Source of the DNA: Glebionis coronaria
Lineage: Eukaryota > Streptophyta > Magnoliopsida > Asterales > Asteraceae
Assembly: GCA_025667525.1 (NCBI GenBank)
Contig: CM046877.1
Coordinates: forward strand, 34,244,255-34,308,254
Reading direction: 5' to 3'
Length of the DNA: 64,000 nt
The notes below the pieces were generated by a model. That model was given only the letters and a program-made list of their open reading frames with translations. It was not told where the DNA came from and made no database searches. Each line of letters begins with the position of its first letter. Within the stretch, counting starts at the first letter, position 1. Shown here piece by piece: positions 1 through 9,402 of this stretch. A program made the translations under genes and the position numbers.

Positions 1-3000
1 TTGGCTCTCAATTCATCCATCTCATTGAGTTGATCTTTCCTATGTGAACCGGCTTGGTTTAAATCAAAGTTAGCCCACTTGAGAGCCCAAGATGCCTTAT
101 GTTCTAGCTCGAATGGGAGGTGGCACGCTTTTCCATAGACAAGCCTATAAGGCGTACAACCAATTGGTGTTTTAAAAGCCGTCCTAAACGCCCACAAAGC
201 ATCATCAAGCTTATCCGACCAAGAAGCTCGATGCTCTCCCACCGTTCTCTCTAAAATTCTCTTTAAACCACGATTTGTGACCTCGGTTTGACCATTTGTT
301 TGAGGGTGATACGCGGTAGAAAGTCTATGATTAACTCCATACTTCTTCATCACTCTCGTGAATTGATCATTACAAAAGTGCGTACCACGATCACTTATGA
401 TGGCCCGAGGTACACCAAATCTAGCAAACAATTGTTTCAAAAACTTCACAACAACTCTAGCATCATTGGTAGGTAAGACTTTAGCCTCCACCCATTTAGA
501 CACATAATCCACTACCACAAGTATATACTTGTTTCCCTTAGAGGATGGAAAAGGTCCCATGAAATCAATGCCCCACACATCAAATATCTCACACTCTTGG
601 ATAAAATTTTGTGGCATCTCATCACGTTGTGTAATTTTTCCTTGTCTTTGACACACATCACAAAATTTCACCATTTCATGGGCATCTTTGTAAATGGAAG
701 GCCAATAGTAACCCGAATCAAAGACTTTCTTGGCGGTGTAGTTAGGCCCAAAATGTACACCCGTAGGTCCTTTATGACACGCTTCTAAGATCTTAAATGC
801 CTCGGGCCCATCTACACACCGTCTAATGATTTGGTCCACACATTGCCTAAAAAGATATGGATCATCCCAAAAGTAATACTTAACTTCCTTAAGAAACTTC
901 TTCTTTTGTTGATAAGTAAGACCCTCAATAAGCACATTGCCCACAAGATAGTTTGCGATATCCGCAAACCAAGGAGTGGCATCCTCTTGGGAAGAGATAG
1001 ACATGAGCTCCTCTAATGGAAAGGATTCATTGATTTCTTGGTGTGGTAAATCTCCTTGAAAAGGATGCTCAAGTCTACTCAAGTGATCCGCCGCTAAATT
1101 CTCGGCCCCTTTCTTATCACGAATCTCTATCTTAAACTCTTGAAGCAACAAAACCCATCTCAAAAGCCTAGGCTTAGCATCTTGTTTTGTCATAAGATAC
1201 TTGAGAGCGGAATGATCCGTATACACTATGGTTTTGGAAAGCACAAGATATGGTCTAAACTTCTCAAAAGCATATACTATAGCAAGCAACTCTTTTTCCG
1301 TGGTAGTGTAATGAAGTTGTGCACCGGTCATGGTTTTACTCGCATAGTGTATAGGTTGAAAATGCTTATTAACTCTTTTTCCTAAGACGGCCCCCACCGC
1401 ATAATCACTAGCGTCACACATAAGCTCAAAAGGTAATTCCCAATTTGGAGAAACCAAAACGGGAGCCTTAGTCAATTTTTCCTTAAGAGTCTCAAAAGAG
1501 TCTAAACAATCTTGGTTAAAAATGAAAGGAGCCTCTTTCTCTAAGAGGTGAGTCATCGGTCTAGCTATCTTAGAAAAATCTTGTATAAAGCGCCTATAAA
1601 ATCCCGCATGACCTAAGAAACTCCTCACACCTTTAACCGAGGTGGGTGGGGGAAGCTTAGCAATCACATCAATTTTAGCTCGATCAACTTCTAATCCCTT
1701 GTTGGATATCTTGTGTCCTAAAACAATCCCCTCTTTCACCATAAAGTGACATTTCTCCCAATTAAGCACTAAACGTGTTTCCTCACAACGCTTAAGCATT
1801 CTTTCAAGATTGGTGAGACATGAGCTAAATGAATTTCCAAAGACGGAAAAGTCATCCATAAAAACCTCCATAGTTTGCTCTATCATGTCATGGAAAATCG
1901 CCATCATGCACCTTTGAAACGTCCCCGGTGCATTACATAAGCCAAAAGGCATCCTCTTGTAAGCAAATGTACCGTAAGGACAAGTGAATGTGGTCTTTTC
2001 TTGATCCTTAGGGTCAATGGGTATTTGGAAATAACCCGAAAAGCCATCAAGAAAACAATAGTACTCATTTCCTGCTAAGCGTTCAAGCATTTGATCCATA
2101 AAGGGAAGCGGGAAATGGTCTTTCCTAGTTGCCTCATTGAGTTTTCTATAATCAATGCAAACTCTCCAACCGGTCACAAGTCTCGTGGGAATAAGCTCAT
2201 TGTTCTCATTAGGCACCACGGTGATACCACCCTTCTTTGGAACACAATGAACCGGGCTAACCCATGGAGAGTCGGAAATGGGATAAATCATACCCGCATC
2301 TAAGAGTTTAATCACTTCCTTCTTAATAACCTCATGGATTTTTGGGTTAACTCTCCTTTGGTTTTGAATGGCGGGTTTATAGTCATCCTCCATAAGGATT
2401 TTGTGTGTACAAAAATGTGGATCAATTCCTTTTATGTCGGATATTTTCCATGCTAAGGCTTTCTTGTGTTTCTTAAGAACTCCAATAAGTTGCTCCTTCT
2501 CATCCTCTTTTAATTCTTTAGCAATTATCACCGGTAATTGGTCTTTGCCCTCTAAGAAAGCATACTCTAAGTGGGATGGAAGGTCCTTAAGTTCAATAGG
2601 AGGTGGACTCTCTATGGAAGGTTTTACTATGGAAGGTTCCTCAATGGTAATTTCTTGTGGAATAGGAGAAGGAATAGGGTCCTCATTGAGCAACTTTTGG
2701 ATTGTAAGAATATCTTCTTCCCAATTAATGGGAGAGTCATCATCACCAAGAAAGTTTGACTCAAATTCCTCCAAGAGGAAATCACTCTCTCCAAAAAGTG
2801 TTAAAGAGGGAGCAATTGAGGCCACGGTTTCAACATGGGGCATCTCATCACTAGTACTCTTACAAGCATCATGAAAGTGTTCATCACACACTTCATCTAA
2901 CACATCAACAATGTTAATAGTCTCACAAGGTCTAGAATCCTTAACCTCTTTCCTATTACAAACTTTCCCTAACTTAAACACCACTCTCTCATCTTCTACT

Positions 3001-4261
3001 CTCATAATTAATTCTCCTTCCGCCACATCTATCAAAGTACGACCCGTTCTCAAAAACGGTCTACCAACAATCAAAGGCACTCTAGGATCCATGTCATAAT
3101 CAACCACTACAAAGTCGGCCGGAAACGTAAACTTATCCACACCTACAAACACATCCTCCGCTATACCTACGGGGTAAGCTACGGTTCGGTTGGCTAGTTC
3201 AAGAGTCATCCTAGTAGGAGTGAGCTCGGGAAGAGAGAGTTTTTTCCAAACCGATAAAGGCATGAGGTTTATGCTTGCCCCTAGATCCGCCAAAGCCATG
3301 CAATTTTCAACACCGGGAAAATTACAAGGTATCAAGAAGCGCCCCGGATCTCCAAGTTTTGTTGGTAAGGTTTTAAGTAACACCGCGGAACAATTTTCAT
3401 TAAGGGATGTGTTGGGCAAATCAACCAATTTTTCTTTGTTTGAGAGCAAATCCTTGAACATCTTAGCAAACTTTGGCATATAAGCAAGAGCTTCCGCAAA
3501 GGATATATTGATGTTGAGTTGCTTGAACATCCTTAAGAAATTGGAGACTTGGATGTCATCCTTGTTCTTTAACTTGTCCTTTTTCAACCTTGAAGGATAT
3601 GGAAGAGTAGGTTTTGGTGTAGGTGGAATAGGTGTTGTAGTGGAAGATTTGTCTTTGTTAGCTTCTTCATTGGGAAGTGTGGAAGGTAAAGAAGAAGTAT
3701 GAAGAGGTTGAGAAGGTGTGTTTGAGTTAATAGGAGCATTTTGAGGAGGTGAAGTAGAGGTAGAAGGCTTGTCACAAGTAGGAGCACAAGTGGGTTGAAC
3801 AATAGTAGGTTTAGGAGGTGAAGGATCCTTTGTTGTTGTTCCACTCCTTGTTGTAATAGCATTGACATTTGCCCTTGGATTAGTTTGTGTGTTGGAAGGT
3901 AAAGCCCCTTGTGGTCTTTGATTTAATGCCATTAAAACCCTATTGGTTTGTTCCTCCGCTATACGTTTCATTTGGTCATTCATTTTCTTCTCAATAGCTT
4001 GGAACTTCCTTTCATTCTCTTGATTCATTTTGTGCAAGAAATCCATTGTGTTATATTCTTGTGACACATATCCTTGAAAACCTTGAGGTTGGAAAGGTAA
4101 AGGTTGGGCATTAAATCCTTGATTTGGTGGATAAAAGGTATTTGCTTGAGGTTGAAATTGATTGGGTGCCTTGTAGTTATTTCCTTGATAAGGTGGTCTT
4201 TGCCCTTGATTCCTTGGTAAAATTTGAGGTGGATTTTGTTGAATTTGGGTGGGTGGGTGGG
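1..4261 (-). CDS. Athila-like Ty3/gypsy gag(C-terminus)-pol polyprotein, open through the left edge
   Basis: One minus-strand frame is open for about 1,420 codons from the break at 4261 to base 1, with no stop inside the window. Reading downstream: a Q/N/P-rich gag tail, an aspartic protease motif DLGAS (3273-3287), reverse transcriptase with FMDD (1851-1862), RNase H starting near CDASDY (Asp at 1413-1415), then integrase with an HHCC-type zinc region. Integrase acidic residues lie at 564-566 (GIDFMG), 390-392 (SDRG) and 282-284 (NGQTE); the last two are 35 residues apart, the classic DD35E spacing. The end of the visible frame contains YGKACHLP, typical of the Athila lineage. No CCHC knuckle is visible. 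The start is lost because element A inserted in the gag region. All catalytic residues I looked for are present, so this copy decayed little apart from the interruption. Lineage is from motif recognition, not a tree. Confidence 0.93.
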
Positions 4262-4262
4262 T

Positions 4263-4292
4263 GATGAGACTGCTTTTATACATAGTCTCATC
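4263..4292 (+). other. Inverted repeat at the LTR tip
   Basis: GATGAGACT (4263-4271) pairs with AGTCTCATC (4284-4292) around a 12-nt loop. The same hairpin is present at 13444 and, with one G:U-compatible change, in the diverged LTR at 58707. Confidence 0.75.
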
Positions 4293-5346
4293 TTCCAAAT
4301 TGGGCTTAAAATGCATTAAATATCATTAAAATACCCAAATATATGCTTGTGTTTGTTGCTTGTGTATTTTAGGTACGGATATCGTGAAATCAACAAAAGA
4401 TCACTAGAATGAAGCAAAAATGAACACGGGAAACGAAGCCGCATAAAGAACCGGGCCCAAGTGTGGAATTTACAAAATTACCCTTGAAGAATTGAAGAAT
4501 GTCAAGTTTGGTCCCTCAACTTTTGAAGATTGACACTTTATACCCCTAAGAATCTCAAAAGTACTTTGGGGTCCCTAAAGTTTAAAGTCATGTCAAGAAC
4601 ATCCCTTGTGTTTAAAGATAAAACAAATTAGGTCCTTTTTATCACCAAAGGACTAATGGTGCAAATGGACAAGGACTAACCATGTGATGCCAAAAGGACC
4701 ATGGATGAAAAGTTACTTCTATGCTGCTGTTAGATGGAGGGGCTGATTCTGCAATATATATCCAAAATTATCTAACCCTTACACCCATTAACTTTAACCA
4801 AACCCTCACTTAACCCACCCATATACCAATTCCATTACCCAACCCACCTAATTAATTAATTAATCTGCTAAAAAAAAAAAACTAGATTATTTATTAATAA
4901 AAGTGGTACTCTTTAACATAAACAGATTAAACATTCATCCCTCCCAACATAAACCCTAAATTTTCCAAGATCAATCACCTTATTCACTAAACTAAACTCT
5001 AATTAATTATAGGGTTTTGGTTATTGACAGCTCACCAAACCTCTTAGTACACCCAGAAAGTGACCCTTCCCATTTTGTCCCCTCTCTAGCTCACATCATA
5101 TCACTGGTCTTTCACATCTGCTGACATTTGAAGACCAAATCAATGGCCATGAGGAAAAACGTGTCAATCACAACATAATCAAGGGCTTTGATCAAATTTT
5201 GCTCTGCTACATCACATGGTCATCACAAGAAGTCACTAGAAGAAATTCAAATATGGAATCAAGATTGGATATTCCCAGCATCTCTTCAAGGGTAGAATAG
5301 GTTTTTTATATCCGGATTAGGGTTTATGATGTTCACCTCCTCATTG

Positions 5347-5354
5347 TATATATA
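5347..5354 (+). promoter_or_regulatory. Probable TATA box of element A LTR promoter
   Basis: TATATATA in the context CATTGTATATATAGGCC is the best TATA box in the LTR and is identical in the right LTR (14525-14532). The U3/R boundary would fall about 30 bases further on. This is inferred from motif and position only. Confidence 0.5.
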
Positions 5355-7434
5355 GGCCTTAGATAGTATATTTTAGTTTTGTTCCAATTTTTCTTGAATT
5401 TTATTGTAATTTTGATACAATATAAATGAAAGAAGTTTGAGTTCCATTTGTCTTTTAATTACGTTTACTTTTCCAGCATTTAATTTCCAGTCGTTTACAT
5501 TCTTTTCAAAATTACATTTTATGTTTTATTCAAATTAAGATTCTTGACTGAATTTTAGCTTGAAGATCCACAACACTTGATCAAATTCGTGGTGTGTGTT
5601 TGTGTTATTTTACTGTTGGTTACCATTTAAGTTTCTTTGCAAAAGTTTTGAAAAGTTGGTATCTTGTGTATTCGATCAAAAAAGGTTTGTGTGAGTAAAG
5701 TTTTCAAGAAAGAAAGTGAAAGAAAAAAAAATTAGTGATTTTTCTTCTTATATGTGTTACTGTTCATATGTATGTTATTCTTAGCAGGCACCTTTGGAAG
5801 CTTGGGCTTGTTTGCTAGCTCATAAGCTCGTTTTCAAGGGCACGGACGTGTGTTCTTTAAGGTTTGATTCTTTCTTTCTTTTAAGGGTTTATGTCTAAGA
5901 ATGCATGTATGATTTGGCGATTTTGAGGTTAAAGTTGTATGCTTTATATCGAAATCTGTTAAGAAAACTATCATAGGGTAGGATGTTGTTGATTTGATCT
6001 TTAAGTCTTGGATATTTGCTCATTATTGGTTGGATTGAATGTGGTTAGAGGTGTTAAGGATAGTTGAGTTCATTGTTTTATGAAAATATCAGCCTCACTT
6101 GTTGTCAAAAACACCCCTGCACCATCAGTTAAGTATTTTAGGATTTGAGGTGGTAGAATCTTGTAGTTTGTTACTGACTGAGAGTGTTTTGAGGAGTCCA
6201 AAGTGTTTGTGTGCACACTTATGAGTGCAAAGTATTTTTGTGTTGCTGCCTAAAACACTACCAGCCATATCAGAGATAGTTGTAGGAGGCATTGGGGGGT
6301 AGTCTCATATTTTTGGTCACAAATCTTGTAGGTTTGATTAGTCTTAGGGTATTTAATTGGATTTTTCATTTTGCTTGCTTTAAGAGTTAATCATTGCTTA
6401 ATCACTTTATTTGTTGTAGGTTTACGTTTTTCTTTGCAAAAATCTTTTTCAAGAGTCACTTTTTTAGAGTATTTGGGGATTGGAATAATTGATACCCTAG
6501 GTGTTGATTCAAGGTTAGGATTAGTGTGTGTTAGTGTTTACTTGAATGACCTTTGAAGACCTAGAAGTTTTGCTGTAGGATTTGACTACTATTGCACAAC
6601 AAGTCGTCATTTTTCTTGGTTACCTTTTGTTATCATATAAGGCCTGCTGTGTGGGTCATTAACTGTGTAGTTTTGAGCATAAATGTGGTGTGCTTGTTGA
6701 TTTTTGGAAAGTCTTGTTTAGTGTGCCTGTGTACCCATCATCCAAACTTAATAAAGTAAAAGAAAAACAGTAAAATGCCTACTGGTTTATGTCAGAACTG
6801 AAGATTCGTAGTTTGTGTTTGTGTTTCGTCTTGTGTGTTTGTATGCCTGTGCCTTATCGAACAAACAGTAACTAAAGCAAACATCAAGTAAAAACGAGGC
6901 CTGTTGTGTTTGGACTGTGGGTGCAAAAAGCACAATCTGTAGCTTATTTATTTGTTTATGATCTATGATTGTTTAGTGGGCGTTTGAGATTTGTCGCGTG
7001 CTCCCTTAAAAAAAAAAAAAAGAGAACCAAAGGTTAAAAAAAAAAAAAAAAAATGTGTGCCTGCCTTATTGTTCTTAACTGATATTTCTGAGCTCAGTGT
7101 TGGGGGCGTTTTTGGTTGATTCGGGATTGTTTCAATGTTTGTAATCCCATTTCGATTGTTTGAGAGTCCACTGCCCATTTCACACCAGCAGCTCTAGCGT
7201 TAATCTGAATAGGATTCGGATTTGGAAAGTTAGCATACACTGAGTTTTACTATTAGTCTTAATCTATTTGCAGGAATTTTCGGGTTTCCAACTTTTAAGA
7301 TAGTAATCTGCATAAATTGTTCCTTTGTGTACACCTACTGTATACACTAGACCTTTGAGTGTGTTTATATGCTGATTGCCAAAAAGCTGTCATCATCATA
7401 CTGTTAGCATCATAAAGATAATACCAAAAATAAA

Positions 7435-7537
7435 GGGGCAACAAGCAAGACTCGAACCCCAGTCCTGCACACAAACAAGATGCAGAACAACTTTCTCATT
7501 AACCATCTGCTCTACCAGTGTTTTTGTTAATTGCCCC
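7435..7537 (-). other. tRNA-like module 1 inside the LTR (antisense to the element)
   Basis: On the minus strand the ends GGGGCAA and TTGCCCC form a 7-bp acceptor-like stem. A D-arm/A-box-like TAGAGCAGATGG, a 5-bp anticodon-like stem (CTGCA/TGCAG with an 11-nt loop) and a B-box-like GGTTCGAG follow in tRNA order. At 103 nt it is too long and its loop too large for a normal tRNA. Could be a tRNA-derived SINE piece or a tRNA mimic. Confidence 0.55.
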
Positions 7538-7605
7538 TATCAGTTTTCCTTTATACATTTTTTATTCAGTTGATAATAGAAGTGACAAAAGAAAATTGGT
7601 AAAAA

Positions 7606-7700
7606 GTGACAGCAGGGGGGCTCGAACCCACGACCCTTGCACACATTCAGACATAACACACTAAACTCTCACCATCTGCTCTAAGTGTCTTTCTTGTCAC
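7606..7700 (-). other. tRNA-like module 2 inside the LTR
   Basis: A second minus-strand unit 68 bases away has ends GTGACA/TGTCAC, an A-box-like TTAGAGCAGATGGTGAGAG and a B-box GGTTCGAGCCC that fits GGTTCGANNCC. It shares the D-arm-like stretch GAGCAGATGGT with module 1. The right LTR of element A ends before this part, so it cannot be compared there. Confidence 0.5.
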
Positions 7701-8631
7701 AAGTTGGTTTTGGATTTCTTTTATATACTTTTTCCAAATTTGTAGTAGTAGCTATATAGTTTGAATGATTTTTATCCGCTTATATCTTTCTAATTTTTCA
7801 TATTTAAAATATTGTAATCCGTGCATTTAGTTTTATTAGATTTTCTGCAACTTTTTAGATTTTATAAAAATAGTTTGCTATTTTTAATTATTTAATTCGT
7901 TTTTAATTATTTTTAATTCATTAGAAATTATTTAAAATTAAAAAAAATATAATTCTTTTTTTTCTAAAATTTTCTTTTGTCATTTAGGACGTAGGAAAAA
8001 ATAGATTTGCTTTTGTATATTTTAAATCTCATAATTTTCTTTTTTATTTCATTTTCTTGGATTATTTTAGTTTTAAATTTGAGAAAAGTCATAAAAAATA
8101 GTTAAATTAAGTTTTTATTTTCAAAAAATATTTTTAGTTTTTAAATAATACACTTTAGGTTTAAAAATAAAAAAGTTTGAATTTTGTCTTTTTCTTAAGA
8201 TAGTTTTATTTTTAGATTTTTTTATTTAACTTTAAAAATTAATATAGATTAATTTAAAAGTTTTCAAAATTTTTGGTTTGCGTATTCTTCTTAGTTAGGA
8301 TTTTCAGAACATTTTAGTAATTTTTAATTATTTTTTAGGTTAAATTTTTCGTTGGGTCGCGTTTTTACGTTCGTACGTTCGCGCGTTTTCGTCCGTTTTG
8401 AGCGTAGTCCGATTCCGTTTTCTTTTCTTTTCGTCTTTCCAAAAATGAAATCACTCGATTAAATACGTCTATATATTTTGGCTAAACACCATACCTCCAC
8501 CGAGAACGAACTCGATTTGTCGGTATTTGCGTTTTTCACAAAACGTAATTACTAATACTTGCTACGACTTTGGTTTTTGCTTTCTTTTTCCTAAAAGATA
8601 GTAAACGACTAAAAACCGCTACATCAAAAAA

Positions 8632-8649
8632 TGGCGCCGCTGCCGGGGA
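8632..8649 (+). other. Primer binding site, tRNA-Asp type
   Basis: TGGCGCCGCTGCCGGGGA differs by one base from the complement of the 3' end of plant tRNA-Asp(GTC), the primer commonly used by Athila/Tat elements. It sits five A residues after the LTR end and fixes both the element's orientation and its LTR length. Confidence 0.88.
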
Positions 8650-9402
8650 GGTGTGTTTAGCCATACTTATTTATCGTGTTTGTTTGAGTGTTTACGTTTT
8701 TATCGTAAATACTTCTTTTTATTTTTCTATACTATTAGCCATACAAATAAATAGTGTTAAATAGAACTCTATCAACACAAAATCGTTTTCTCGTTTTTAT
8801 TGTCCATAATATATTGTATTTACGTAGAACAACTAATACACAATAATTATCCAAATACGCGAGAAATCGCACCTCAATAGTTGAGCGTTCCGGTCGCTAT
8901 TGTTGTATCGAATTCAAACGAAGTCAAAGGCAAAATAGATAAATACTCTTAATTGGTTTAATCTCGATAAATACAAACTATAAGGTGGGTATAAGGCGGT
9001 TGTATTTCACGACCTAAGGAAAAAAGGCTCTTAAGTGCTTCGCGCCGCCTCGTTTTCTCCGCTCGCTTGTGCGTATTTTGAAAGTGACGATTAATTAGGG
9101 GTTTGCCAAATCAAGTATTATTAATCTATTTTTGTGAGTTTTAATTATTGAACCTCGAAACGTTTTGGCGTTCCACCAACGTTTCAAAGTCGACGAGGGT
9201 TTTTACTTCACGTAATTACCTTCATTCTTCTTGGATTCATTAATCGAGACCTTTGATTAGTGGATAGTTTTTGTAGATTAATTTCTACGTAATACACCAA
9301 AATTCCAAAAAAATTAAAAAACCAAAAACACAAAAAGATTCTTCGATTTTTCCCTCTATTTTCATAATTCTTTTTCTCAATCCCTCTAAATTTTAATTCT
9401 TC
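8650..9402 (+). other. Element A 5' leader
   Basis: About 750 bases between primer site and ORF. No gene seen. It contains the leader module shared with the copia element (8973-9074); the rest is AT-rich. Confidence 0.7.
8973..9074 (+). other. Leader module shared with the copia element (candidate structured RNA)
   Basis: Begins ACAAACTATAAG-GTGGGTATAAGGC and ends TGTGCGT. Compared with 27884-27985, the first 25 bases agree at 23 positions, a GCTTC block sits at offset 64 in both, and TGTGCGT at offset 95 in both; a TAAGGA block is at offset 42 here and 46 there. AGGCGG (8994-8999) can pair with CCGCCT (9045-9050). The position, downstream of the primer site and upstream of the gag-like ORF, fits packaging, dimerisation or translation control. 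Function is unknown. Confidence 0.7.

Larger units (their letters stand above)
4262..8626 (+). repeat. Element A 5' LTR, complete (4,365 bp)
   Basis: Bounded by TGATG at the left and CATCA at the right, directly before the primer site. Its first 2.6 kb matches the truncated right LTR. It carries a 9-bp inverted repeat at its tip, a TATA box near 5347, two tRNA-like modules (7435-7700) and a very AT-rich tail (7700-8340). Short open frames inside it (for example 6371-6556) recur in the other LTR and look incidental. Confidence 0.9.

Noticed and set aside
2401..2874. Plus-strand frame of 157 codons
   Set aside because: It is antisense to the Athila-like pol frame, which has clear protease, RT and integrase motifs; Ser-rich composition is a shadow.
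6371..6556. 61-codon frame in element A LTR, repeated at 15546
   Set aside because: Present twice only because LTRs are duplicates; hydrophobic low-information sequence.
7435..7700. Genuine tRNA genes
   Set aside because: Units are 95-103 nt, anticodon loop is too large in module 1 and T-stem pairing is poor, so called tRNA-like only.
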